The translations under genes and the position numbers were made by a program. A stretch of 64,000 nt of DNA, taken from positions 1 through 64,000 of the forward strand of contig MEDY01000139.1 in assembly GCA_001724265.1 (NCBI GenBank), in the 5' to 3' direction. The DNA comes from Rhizaria sp. SCN 62-66 (lineage: Eukaryota; Rhizaria, unplaced). Each line of letters starts with the position of its first letter. Position 1 is the first letter of the stretch. Of this stretch, positions 25,601 to 36,777 are shown one piece after another. The notes under the pieces are model-generated. The model did no database searches, was not told where the DNA came from, and saw only the letters and a program-made list of their open reading frames with translations.

Positions 25601-26067
25601 CAGCGTCGGCCGCAGCACCGGCGGAAGGCTGCTACAACCCAACTCTTGTGCGCCTGCATCCCGAACACCTGATGTCGCTGCACGCAGCGCTGTCTCTGTC
25701 CACTGACGTAGCGCCGGCGACGTTCCGCCGCGCGTCGCTGGTGGGCTCGTATCGCTTCTACGCGCACTACCGCACGTTCATGCCGTGGAGCGAGGTCGCG
25801 GCGGCCGTGGACACGCTGTGCGCGACGCTGCGGTCGCCCGCGATGAGGCGCTTCGACCCTGTGGTGCGCGCCTTCTACTTCTTCTCCGTCTTCGTCTACT
25901 TTATCCACCCCTTTGAGGACGGAAACGGACGGCTGGGACGGCTCGTATGCAATGTGCTGCTTCGCGCGGGCGGGTATCCGTGGGTGGTCGACGTCAACGA
26001 TAAAGTTGTCACGTTCCATTCGCTCGTCGCCAAAATCATCGCACAGCCCTTGCCAGACTTGGCGTAA
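16684..26067 (+). CDS. Giant ankyrin-repeat and Fic-domain protein, frame crosses one TAG
   Basis: Fic domains usually transfer AMP from ATP to Ser/Thr/Tyr hydroxyls on target proteins. One frame of 3,128 codons runs to a TAA at 26065-26067, crossed only by a TAG at 22126-22128. Before the TAG lie long Ala/Ser/Gly/His-rich stretches, among them a 7-residue tandem repeat near 17185 and a His-X-His run near 19577-19670. Two ankyrin-type helix pairs follow at 21421-21600 (GRTPLHAAALEGQAAVVRYL, then GRSAADDAAARGHTDVLSLL). After the TAG come a Cys-rich motif (CRECG...CTCK, 23069-23125), an uncharacterised helical middle and the C-terminal Fic core. The Fic motif HPFEDGNGRLGR (25906-25941) is intact, with the catalytic His. 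I see no [S/T]xxxE[G/N] autoinhibitory motif near the core. The 5' end is incomplete here. Standard decoding would split this into an ankyrin protein (to 22128) and a Fic protein (from about 22168). Confidence 0.8.
17185..17247 (+). repeat. 21-nt in-frame tandem repeat (about 3 copies)
   Basis: Unit of seven codons, ACC AGC GGC AGC GGC AGC ACC, encoding TSGSGST. It lies in the low-complexity N-terminal part of the ankyrin-Fic protein and the last copy degenerates. It probably arose by local duplication. Confidence 0.7.
19577..19672 (+). repeat. Histidine-dipeptide-rich coding repeat
   Basis: About 32 codons alternating His with Pro, Ser, Ala, Leu or Thr (CAC/CAT plus GCG, TCG and similar) in the ankyrin-Fic gene. 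Similar His-X runs occur in the phosphodiesterase (about 36096-36140) and the cyclase (about 51817-51880). Confidence 0.75.
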
Positions 26068-26540
26068 AAAAATAACAGATACGAGTTTGCTTCTGGTCTT
26101 TTGCAATTTATTGTTTAAGTTTGTGGTTGTTTTAGTTGTTAATCTCATGTGTATTATTTGTTACTTTCATAATCAAAGAGAATTGTGCACAAAGCACGCG
26201 GATCAAATGTTATCACGTCTTTAAGATCGTGTTATTGTGTGGCACCAGCACCAAGCAAGCAACCTTTCGTCAACTTCACCAATGTACTTAGTCTTTTGTT
26301 TGTTTGTCTTATTTGCTTTGAGTTATATTAGTCCCCCCTGCCTCTTGACGTCGTCATTACCTTTTCTGTGCTGATGATGAACATCAGTTCATAAGTATCG
26401 GAAATTTCAATATTCAAATTATACAGAGCCAAATTATGTGCATCAAATCCACCTTCCTTCCAATCGAACAGTCTGCGCTTAGTCATACTTAGCGAGCCAC
26501 GTCAAGCGACCTGCTTGCAGTAAAATTGCATTTAGCGCGC
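26068..26540. other. Convergent 3' intergenic
   Basis: AT-rich 473-nt gap between the ankyrin-Fic TAA and the ClpB TAA. Nothing else is recognisable. Confidence 0.5.
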
Positions 26541-27243
26541 TTACATGTACTCGTAGCCGTCGGACATGGACTCGTTGGTGCGCTCGAGACCGTCGTCGTC
26601 GTCGTCCTGGCCGTCGTCGTCGCCGCTGTGCTCGTTGTCCTCGCCGCCCATCCGCTTGCCCGCGCCGGTGATGGCGCTAGTGTAGGTGCCCTTGGGCGTG
26701 CCGTCGGCGTTGGTCGCCGGGGCGGCGGCGCGCTTCGGGATGGGCGTGAACTCGAACTTGAGCTGCGCGCTCTCCTGCATGCCCGTGACCGCGACACCGC
26801 GCGCCTTGACGCCGGAGGCCGCGAGCTTGGCCAGCGCGGCGGGGTCTGCGCGCACCGTCACGCGCGTGTCGTTACTGAGCGTGCCAGCGACGATGAGGCG
26901 CGAGATCTGCGTCACGACGTTGCGCTCAAGCCAGCGCTTGAGCGGGCGCGCGCCGTACACGGGGTCATACGCCTCGGCCATGACAACCTGCACGGCCGTG
27001 TCGTCGAGCACGACCTCGACGTTGCGCTCCGCAAGCCGCTCCGAGAGCCCGGCCATCTGGAGCTTGATAATCTGGCCCATGTCCGTAGCCGAGAGCGGCG
27101 TGAACACAACGATGTCGTCCAGGCGGTTCAGGAACTCGGGACGGAAGTGGCCCTTGACCTCGGCCAGCACGGCGGCCTTGGCGGCCTCGGCGTTGGTGAA
27201 CTTGCCCGTGCGCGCGTCGATGGCGCCCAGCAGGTGCTGCGCG

Positions 27244-27275
<32 letters not shown>

Positions 27276-29429
27276 GGCAAAGTCGACGGTGCGGCCCTTG
27301 CCGTCGGTCAGCCGGCCGTCGTCAAGCACCTGCAGCAGCACGTTGAAGATCGACGGGTGCGCCTTCTCAACCTCGTCGAACAGCACCACGCTGTAGGGCT
27401 TGCGGCGGACGGCCTCGGTGAGCTGGCCGCCCTCGTCGAAGCCGACGTAGCCGGGCGGCGCGCCGATGAGCCGCGCAACCGAGTGCTGCTCAGAGTACTC
27501 GCTCATGTCGATGCGGACCATGTTCTTCTCGCTGTCGTAGAGCTCGGCCGAGAGGGTCTTGGCGAGCTCGCTCTTGCCACAGCCGGTCGGGCCGAGCAGC
27601 AGGAACGACCCCGTGGGCTGATTCTTGCGGCCCAGTCCGGCGCGCGAGCGCAGGATAGCCGCCGCGACGGCCTCGACGGCCTCGTCCTGACCGACGACGC
27701 GCTTGTGCAGGTGGTCGCCCAGCGTGAGCAGGCGCGCGCGCTCTGTCTGCGAGAGCTTCGTGACGGGGATACCGGTCCAGCGGGACACGATCTCGGCGAT
27801 TTGCTCAGGGCCGACGACCTCGGACAGCAAGCGCTCCTCGCGCTTCTTCTCGTCGCGACTCTCGCGCTCGAGCTCGCGTTCCAGCGTCTTGATGCGATGC
27901 TCCAGCTCCGGCACGGCGCCGTACCGGAGGTCGGCCACCAGCGCAAGATTCTTCTCGCGCTCGGCGCGCGCGATCTTGTTGCGTGTCTCCTCCAGCTTCG
28001 CCTTGACCTGCATCAGCGTCGTCACGCGGCCGCGTTCGGACTCGTGCTGCAGCTTGAGCGGGACGAGCTTCTCGTTGATGCGCGCGAGCTCGGCGCGCAC
28101 GGCGTCGAGGCGCGGGCGCGAGGCCTCGTCCTTCTCCTGCGCGATTGCTGTCTCCTCGACCTCGAGTTGGAGCTTGCGGCGCTCCAGCTCGTCGATGATC
28201 GCGGGCTGCGAGTCGAGCTGCACGCGCGTGCTGGCGCAGGCCTCGTCAACCAGGTCGATGGCCTTGTCGGGCAGGAATCGCGTCTGAATGTAGCGGTTGC
28301 TGAGCTGGGCCGCGATGACGAGCGCGGCGTCGCGGATGCGCACGCCGTGGTGCTGCTCGTAGCGCTGCTTAAGCCCGCGCAAGATCGACACGGTGTCCTC
28401 AACCGAAGGCTCGTTGACGGTAACCTGCTGGAAGCGGCGCTCGAACGCCGAGTCCTTCTCGATGATGCGGTACTCGGCCGTCGTGGTCGCGCCAATGCAC
28501 TTGAGCGTGCCACGGGCGAGCGCGGGCTTGAGCAGGTTCGCGCAGTCCATAGCGCCGCCCGTGGAGCCGGTGCCGAGCACGAGGTGGATTTCGTCGATGA
28601 AGAGGATGATCTGCCCCTTCGCGTCCTCGACCTCCTTGATGACGGCCTTGAGGCGCTCCTCAAACTCGCCGCGCATGCTCGCGCCCGCAATCAACGCGGC
28701 CAGGTCCAGCGCAAAGACCTGGCAGTTCTGCAGCGACTTGGGGACCTCGCCGCGCACGATGCGGGTAGCGATGAGCTCGGCGATGGCCGTCTTGCCGACA
28801 CCGGGGGGACCCACGAGCATGGGGTTGGACTTGGTGCGGCGCGAGAGGACGAGCAGCGTGCGGCGGACCTCGTTGTCGCGGCCAATGACGGGGTCGAGCT
28901 TGCCCTGCTCGGCCAGCTCGGTGAGGTTGGTGGCGTACTTAGACAGAGCCTCATAGTTGTCCTCGGCCGAGCGGCTCGTCGTGCCGGCCCCGCCCTTGGC
29001 GGACTTGATTGCGGCCTCAACCGCCTGCTTGGTGAGGCCGAGCTGGCGCAGGATCGATGCGCAGGGCTCGTCGTCGTAGAGACCGAGGAAGAGGTGGTCG
29101 AGCGCGAGCAGGGACGAGTTGTCGGCTGCCTTGTACTTGTCTGCGGCGCGAAGCACGGCGCGCAGGCCGTGAGAGAAGTTCACCTGCGCCGGGGCGGGAG
29201 TCTGGCGCGGCTGGCGGCTAACAAGGCCCTGGAAGGCGGCCGTGACGTGCGCGACGGGCACCGAGAGCTTGTTGGCGATGCGCGAGGCGATCGAGTTGTC
29301 GGTAGCGAAGAGCTCGAGCGCGAGCAAGGGAGAAGTGACGTCAGCGACGCCCAGAGATTCGGCCTTCTTAATGACGGCCGAGATTAGCTTGTTGGTGGCG
29401 TTGGTCGCCGTGTTGGGATCGTACGACAT
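26541..29429 (-). CDS. ClpB/Hsp104-type AAA+ protein disaggregase
   Basis: Extracts proteins from aggregates by threading them through a hexamer, together with Hsp70. It is a single exon of 962 residues ending at TAA. I start at the ATG at 29429 (MSYDPNTATN), which leads straight into the Clp N domain. The frame is open for 53 more codons upstream, but these read as 5' UTR. N domain: about 1-150. NBD1: Walker A GPPGVGKT at 207-214 and Walker B in IILFIDEIHLVLG. A coiled-coil middle domain follows. NBD2: Walker A GPTGCGKS near 611 and Walker B in VVLFDEVEKAHPS, with sensor TSNLGA. The acidic C-terminus (GDDDGQDDDDDG, ending YEYM) and lack of a presequence favour the cytosolic/nuclear Hsp104/Hsp101 class over a mitochondrial one. 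I found no clear heat-shock element upstream. Confidence 0.95.
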
Positions 29430-30103
29430 GTTGGTGGCGTAGAGGTGGTTTGGTGTCAACGAAGACCGGTGGCTAGCGGGGTCTTGCTTGAGCTTCCTTG
29501 TGTGAGCTGTAAGAGGTACGGGGAAAGGATGAAAAGCGAGTGAAATGAAGATGTTAAAGAATGAGCAAGAGTGAGTGGATAGAATCAAGTCGGTAGTTCT
29601 CGATATGCACAGTGATCAAGACAGTTAAGGTCGTCAAGTGTGGTCGATGAAGATAAGCGAAAGTGCATCCCTTCGTCCCACGTGACTTCCTGGCGAGATA
29701 TTTTGGAAGTGCTTCGATATGCATGGCAAGAACGAAAGTCTAAGAGGTTTTGATTTGCGATTTGCATTTGACTAAAGTTTTTTGTTAGTATTGAGTCAAC
29801 ATCGATCGCAAATGACGGGACTTTTATTCGTTGTTTTAGTTTGTTTGTTTCCCCCGATTCGGGCATCCAAAATCGCCCGTTGTTCGGGACTGTTCGCGAT
29901 ATTCCAGAACACGAAAATAATTTGTGGTGGAAACATCATCGCCGCCATGAAATGACGCATATCGCGGCTAAGATAGAAAGCGCTATGAAAAAGAATAACT
30001 TATTATTAACAATAGCAAACTGGCCATTCTGGTAGTACCATTAAATATTCGCTACACAAGCAGGAATCAGCGCATATCTCGTTAGATTCCATTGGTGCCG
30101 CAC
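29430..30103. other. Intergenic, ClpB 5' flank and Sco1 3' flank
   Basis: Both flanking genes run on the minus strand, so this should hold the ClpB promoter and 5' UTR. A TCTTACAG at about 29504-29511 (minus strand) could be the acceptor of a 5' UTR intron. No canonical GAAnnTTC arrays and no RNA gene are visible. A 93-codon frame at 29585-29866 (-) has no coding-like composition. Confidence 0.4.
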
Positions 30104-31635
30104 TCATTTGTTCGCCACAGCCGCAGCCGGGGCAGCAGCAGCGGCGTCGGCGACGGCAGCGGAGCCGTCGAGCGGGTGTGCCTTGATGTCGTCCTTGATG
30201 ATGCGCGTCATCGACGTCGCAATCTCCTCGGCGTTCATATTCTGCCCGTAATAGTTGAGCAGGGACCCCTGGCGGTCCATGAGGAAGAAGAAGATCGAGT
30301 GGTCGACGTTGTAGTCGTCCTCCGCAGTCACGTCCTCGGGCATGCTGAAATAGATACGGAACTTCTTGGCGACATCGAGCAACTGTGCGAGAAAGCGAAA
30401 TGAACAAGCAGAGATGTCGAGTTACAGGAGCGAGGGGGAAGTGAGGTAATGTCTCTGTGCAGATATGATTTAGCTCAAACAAGCGTCAAATAGTTAAACA
30501 TCGCAGTTTGAAGCAATCTAAGAACGTGTTATGGACAGTTGATGTCATATCATGTGAAAATAATGAGATATCGCAGAATTTGCGCGTCTGTGTACGTACG
30601 GCGTCGTTGGGCCCCGTGAGCCAGCGGATGCGGGGGTGGTAGTTCTCGGCGTACTTCTTGAGCTGGGGCACCGTGTCGCGCAGCGGGTCAACCGAGATGA
30701 AGATCGGGCGGATCAGCGCCGCCAGCGAAGGGTTTTTCGCCTCAATCTAATAGAGGCGGAAGGACAGCAGAGCAGCGCAGAGAGAGGGACAAGCGCAGAG
30801 TAAGGAAAAAGATACCTAGTGAGAAACTGTATCTTGAATTCAAGCAACACGTGATTGAATTTGGAGTTTATAGAGCTCATGTAAGAGAGTGTAGTCATAT
30901 ATAGAATTGTAATGTTTTCATGAATGTCGAGCGTACCTTGTTGATGGCACGCATCATCTTCTGGAGCTCGGTGGGGCAGATATCGGGGCAGTGGGTGAAG
31001 CCGAAGTAGAGCAACTGGTATTCGCCCTTGTACTGGTCACTCGACGCGGGGCGCCCGTCCTGATCAATCAGACCGGTAAAAGGGCCACCGATCTCGATCT
31101 TGCCCGACTGATGCGTGACCGTGGCCGAGACCGACTTCTGCTTCTTCTCCGTGGTTTGTAAATAAAGGTACCCGCCGAGTCCGAGCACGAGGGCGAAGAG
31201 CAGCGGCGTCCACGTCATGCGCGCCTGCTGCGCCTTGGCGCCGAAGTTCATCGAGTTCTTCATCCGCTCCTCGTCCTTGGACGCGGACGCCGTCGCCGCG
31301 GCGGGCACGCCGCGGGCCACGGCCGCGGCCGCAGACGCAGCGCCGGCGGCAGCAGCAGCGCCGGCGTCGGCGGAGTCGCCCTTGTTGGCGTCGGCGGAGG
31401 AGAAGGCGCGCACGGGGGCAAACGCAAAGGGCGCGGGCAGCAGAGTCGCGGTGGCGCTAATGGGGAACGCGGCGGGGGCGCAGAGCATAGACGTGGCGCA
31501 GGTGGCGAGACGTGCATAGCGAGGGGTGGCGGTGGGGGTGATGCGAGAGGCTGCGGTGCTCGAGAAAGCAGCGATAGATCCGAGGGAACTGACGCTGCGA
31601 GCGCCAGCAACACGCGAAAAGGCTTGACGGAGCAT
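30104..31635 (-). CDS. SCO1: Sco1/SenC copper chaperone for cytochrome c oxidase assembly
   Basis: Delivers copper to the CuA site of cytochrome oxidase subunit 2, facing the intermembrane space. Three exons, 30937-31635, 30600-30746 and 30104-30382, all join in phase 0 (donors GTACGC and GTACGT, acceptors ATTAG and CACAG). The product is 374 residues with a TGA stop. Residues 1-80 are an Ala/Ser/Arg-rich mitochondrial presequence. An Ala-rich linker follows, then a membrane helix at about 143-160 (WTPLLFALVLGLGGYLYL). The thioredoxin-like domain has the copper-binding CPDIC (Cys216, Cys220), FISVDPLRDT from exon 2, and the third ligand His310 in NVDHSIFFF, followed by YYGQN. All three copper ligands are present. 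The Ala-rich C-terminal tail is extra. The gene is divergent from the phosphodiesterase gene. Confidence 0.94.
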
Positions 31636-32101
31636 GACAGTACGGGTTGACGCCGTGACAAGTCTGTTGACGGAAAGCCTCGCCCCAGAGCTTGACTTGT
31701 CAGCAAGGTTCAGTCGGCCATTGGTTGGAACGGGCTGCTTGCTGCAGCACGTTCGCTCCTCTCCTACTTTGGCGGGACCGAAAAAAGGGGACTGGCCTCC
31801 CAGCCGCAAACATCAAAAAATCGTATTGTGGTGTCTCCATGTCGTTTTTAAAGACTTTAATTATGTACTCGAAACAACATTAGTCCGGGTGTGCTGTATT
31901 GCAAAAGAAGTCGCACCCGTCGACGACGTGTGTGTGAAGTCGCCTAAATGACTCTCTTCAACAAGGGGGCAGTCAACGCAGCAGTCATCAGCCACCAAAC
32001 GAGCCTCTCACTCTTTCTCGCAATCCCTTTTTGTTTTAGTTTCTGTTTCAAAACATTGTAGTAGCACTTGGCTATCCGCTGTCTTCTCTTGCGCGTCATC
32101 C
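31636..32101. promoter_or_regulatory. Divergent promoter region between SCO1 and the phosphodiesterase
   Basis: 466-nt gap between the minus-strand ATG at 31635 and the plus-strand ATG at 32102. The frame upstream of the SCO1 ATG stays open but has no family similarity, so I treat it as 5' UTR. No defined element seen. Confidence 0.4.
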
Positions 32102-35100
32102 ATGCATCCCACGTCCAGCGCGGCGCGAGTGCCCCGCGTTGACGCCGCCGCTGCCCCAGAGACGGCGCTACTCGCCCTCTCGGCACGCCTGCTCGCGCCT
32201 GCCTTCGCCCCGCACGCGCTCCCCACCGCGCTCAGCGCCGCGCTGGCTTACTCCGGCGCCTCTGCCGCGCGTCTGTTCGCTGCCTGTGCCGACGACGACG
32301 CCGTGACGCGTCTGCCGGATTGCTTCAAACTCTCCTTGCCCTCCTTGCGGGGGGCTGCCTCTGCGCCGCTCTGCATCACCCCCGTCTCCGCGCCCGTCGC
32401 CGCCGCTGCACCCGCCGGCGCAGGCGCCGCGCTGGCCCTACGCTGCGTTGCCGCCGTGACCACTGAGGGCGCTGGTGATTCTGAGCTGTGCGTTGAGGAC
32501 GCTTGTGGTCTCGCTGCGACCTTACCACGCTGCGCGACCTCTGCCACCGCTCTCACCGCCGCGCCCGCGCCCGTGGCTGCTGTTTTCACTATTGCACTGA
32601 GCGGCGCAGTTGCATATCTTCCTGTCGCGTTTACCCCCGCGCGGCCCGGCTCCGTTGCGCAAACGGCCGTGTTGGAGCTCGTGTTACAGGCCCCGAAGAC
32701 TGCCGCGACCGCAGACGATGTGATTAGGCACCCGTTCGCGCGCACGCTGCTGCCGTCGCTCATCGCGCTTGCGCTCACGCACGCCTGCGCGCACCACAGC
32801 GCCGCTGCCAGTGGCGACAGCAGCATCAGCAGCAGCAGCAACAGCTGCAACAGCGGCAGCAGTGCGGAGGCCGCTGCCGCGCTTGCTGCCATTGACAATG
32901 ACAGTGCTGTCACATTCACGTCCTCATCGTCATCGTCACTCGCGCCGTCCTATGCATATGCATCATCATCATCATCGTCGTCGGCGGCGGCCTCGTCATC
33001 GATGAGCGTGCTGCGCGCCGCCGCGACGGCTGCGGTGCTGGCCTCTGGCGCCGCGAGCGCGAGCGTCTACTTGGTCGACGACGAAGCTAACGCGCTGTAC
33101 ATGGGCGCACGCGCCCTCCACCCGCGCACGATGGCTGCGCTGCAAACCGCTGCACAGCAGACCGCGCCCTCTCTGTCATCTACTGGAGTGGGTGCGCATG
33201 CGAGTGCGCCTGTGAACGCGAGGAGTCCGGTCGTGCTGGGTCAGGGCGGCGGCGCGCCCGCGCCGACCATCTCGGTCAGTGCCAGCGTCGTCGACAACGC
33301 TGTCGCGCAGGCCGTCCAAGCGCAGTCGCAGGCGCAACACAACAACGCGTTCGGCGCTGCTTCTGGTGAGTGTGCCGGCGGCACGTGCAGCCCCGGGCGC
33401 CACCCTGTGCTGCGCGGCAGCGAGCGGCCTAACTTCGATGCGGACAGCGAGCGCAAAGACAACAACGGCGGCAGCAACAGTGGGAGCGCGGTCAAACAGC
33501 TTCAGTACGGCAGCGACGACGACGACAACAACGATGAAGACGCCGAGGAGGACGACGAGGGGTACTGGCTGCCCGTCGGCTACAGCGGCGGGCTTATCGG
33601 CACCGCGGCCGCCACGGGCTACTGCTTCAGTCTCAGCGTGAACGGTGACGGCGACCGTCTCCTTAGCAGCGCGCTGACCGCGGGCACGGACCTCGGCGAT
33701 GACGACGTCGACGACAACGGCGGCGATCTGAACAAGAACAAGGCCGGCCCGGGCGTCAGTGTGACCGCGAACCGCGTGCGCGCGCTCTGGGCCGCCTACG
33801 CCGCCGCGCTCTGCCCACCCAACAACACGGTGAGCACCGCCTCTGCGCCAGCCTCCAGCAGCGCCAGCTCTGCAACCGCTGTCGCTGCTGCTGGTGGTGG
33901 GAGTGCGCAGGCGCAGGCGCAGCTGCTGTCGCACCCGTACAGCGGGCTGAGCGCGTCCCCGGGCGCCAGCGTCGCGGCGTGTGTGCGCAGCGTGCTCGTG
34001 CTGCCGGTGACCGACGCCGCCACGGGCAGGCCCATCGCCGTCATCGAGCTCACCAACGCACAGGCCACCAACGCCGCCGCGAGCGCGAACAGTGACGACA
34101 GCACCGGCTTCACGCGGGCGGCGCTGGTGGCTGTGCTGCCCGTGCTGCGCGCCGCCGCGTCTGCGCTCTCGCGCGCGCTGCTGCGGGAAGAGGCCGCGGC
34201 GCTGCGCCTGCACTCGCAGTCGATGCTGCGGCTGACCGACCTCATGAACACCGATGTCGGCACCAGCAAAGTCGTGCCGCGTCTTATCACGGCGGCCTAC
34301 CAGCTCGTCCCCGCTGAGCGCATCTCGCTTTTTCTTGTCGAGGACACCGCCGCCGCAACCACTGCGCTCCTTGGCAACAACAACAGTAACAGCGCAGACT
34401 CGAACAGTAACAACAATGTTGGTTTTGCTGCTGATGGCAACAGCGGCGGCGGTCTCTCTGCGTCTGCGCTGATCGAGACCCCTTCGTTCATGACTGCCAT
34501 GTCGTCCCGCGCGGCGCCCTCGGCTGGCTCCGCGTCCGCCGCGTCGCTGGCCGTCACGGCGGCGCCGATGATGACGGCGACGGGGACGGCGTCTGTTGCG
34601 AACGGCAGCGCGTTGCAGAACACGCCCGCGGTGGCGATGCCGCCGGGCGGCTTAAGTTCCGCGATGAGTGTCATCTCGACGAGCGCGCACATCAACAACA
34701 TGCACAACATGAGCGTCAATATCAACGCCAGCGCGCTGCCCATCAGTGCCAGCGGCGGCATTGACACGCCCTTGACCGCGCTTCACAGCCAGTACAGTGA
34801 CATCTTCCCCAGCAACAATATAAATAACAACAACAATGGTGCGACCGCTGCGAGCGGCGCGCTGACCATGGGTGGCAATAGCAGCAACGGCGCTAGTGCG
34901 ACGACGAAGCGCCTCGTGTGCGTCGTGTCGGCGGACCCTGCGATGCTTCTGCGGTCCATCCCGTGGGGCCAAGGCCTGGTCGGCTATTGCGCACAGCACC
35001 AGAGAGCGCTCAACATCCCCGACGCCTACGCGGACCCGCGGTTCGGGAACAAGATGGACCGCAAAACGGCGTTCGTCACACGGTCGGTACTCACGGTACC

Positions 35101-36745
35101 GGTGACGGACCCGGAGGGCAAGACGGTGGCCGTGATTCAGGCCATCAACAAGATCCCCCGTCGCAAGGCTCACCACCGCAGCAAGAGTAACATCTCCAAC
35201 AGCAACAACAACAATAACAACAATAATACTAACAGTAGCTCGTCTTCGTTCGTGGCTGACTGCACTCCTCGTCGCCCTCGCCGCAAGACCCGCGGCGGAG
35301 CCAGCGCCGGCGCGGCCACCGTCAGCAGTTTCCCTCTGCCGACGCCCGCGTTCACCGAGCATGACCAGAGCATCCTCATGGCGCTGGCCACGTCCGCGGG
35401 CATCATCCTGCGCAAGTCGTTCCTGTACCACCAGGCTCAGCGCGCGGAGCGCAAGGCCACCGCTCTGCTGGGGCTGCTGCGGCTGCCGACTCAGGGCCCG
35501 CTCGAGGATGTCATCCAGGGCATCGCGCGCATTGCTTACGCGGCACTGGGCGCTGACCGCGTGTCAATCTTCTTCGTCGACAACGGGTTCCTGTACCAGG
35601 CCGTGTCGCGCGCGGGCCACCAGTGGCGCATCCCCATCACGTCCGGCGTAGTGGGCTACGTCGCGCGCACGGGGCTGCCGCTGCTGATCCCCGACGCGTA
35701 CCAGGACCCGCGGTTCGATCCATCGTTTGACCGCACCACGGGCTACCGCACGCGCTCCATGCTCTGCATGCCCATCATCGACTCGGACCTCGCCGCCACG
35801 CTCGGAAACAACAACGTTGTCGTGGGGGCCGCCACGCGCGCGCGCTCCAGCAGTATTAGCTCCAGTCTCGGCGCGCTCGGCGGCGGCAGCGGCGGCGGCG
35901 ACAGCGTGTTTGGCAGCAACAACAACGGCTACTTCACCGAAGACGATGAGCTTGAGGCCCTCAACAGCCTTTGTTCCTGCGGCGCCGATGCAAACAACAA
36001 CAGTAACAACAACAGTGCCGGTGCTGGCGAGTGCGACGAGCTCACCTGCCCGCCCTGCACCTGCCCTCCCGGCGCGATCACCGGCAACGGCAACGGCCAC
36101 GGTCACGGCCACGGCCACAGCGGCGGTCACAGCCACGGACTGCCGCGCCGCAGTATGACTAAGCTGTCGCCGACCGTTGGGCCGCGCACGCCGTCACGCA
36201 CACCGCGCAACAGCGGGGTTATGGGCCCCGCCGTGAGCGCGCTCGTGGCCGCGAGCCGCGGCAGCAGCGCGGCGAGCTCGCACCGACGCCTGTCGTTCTA
36301 CAAGCCCACCTCGGTGCCCGACGGCGCGGCGGGCCCCGCGACGCACGTGTCGCACGACGACCTCGCGCTCTCGCACGCGCACGGCTTCGACAACGACAGC
36401 GACACGGAGCCCAGCGTCGGCAGCGGCCTTGGCTTAGGCGCCGGGTCCGGCTCTGGCGCTCCGAGCGCTGGCGGCGCCGGCGCCGGCGCTGCGGGCGGCA
36501 ACTCCGTCCCGGCGACGAACCGCTCGTTCACGGTCACCGCCGCGGCCGCGACGGTGGGCAGCTCACCGCTCTTGCGCGGGTCGAGCGTGTCGTCGGCGCA
36601 GTCGCCCGCGGGCCGGCCCCGCGGCCTCAGCATCGGCGGTGGCGGCGCGCCCGTCCCGCGGTCGCCGTCGCTCGCCACTGCCGCGCGGCTGCTGCAGACC
36701 CCGCGCGCGCTCGCCGCCGCCGGCGCTCCCGCCGCTGCAGCGACT

Positions 36746-36777
<32 letters not shown>

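Noticed and set aside
26526-29387. 953-codon open frame on the plus strand opposite ClpB
   Set aside because: It is the antisense shadow of a GC3-rich conserved gene. Its translation is repetitive and has no domain, whereas ClpB motifs are unambiguous on the other strand.
29640-29720. Possible heat-shock element (GAAGTGCTTC) upstream of ClpB
   Set aside because: The GAA and TTC units are four bases apart rather than two, and no further correctly spaced units are nearby.
29585-29866. 93-codon minus-strand frame upstream of ClpB
   Set aside because: AT-rich composition unlike local genes, no family, and it lies in the expected promoter/5' UTR.
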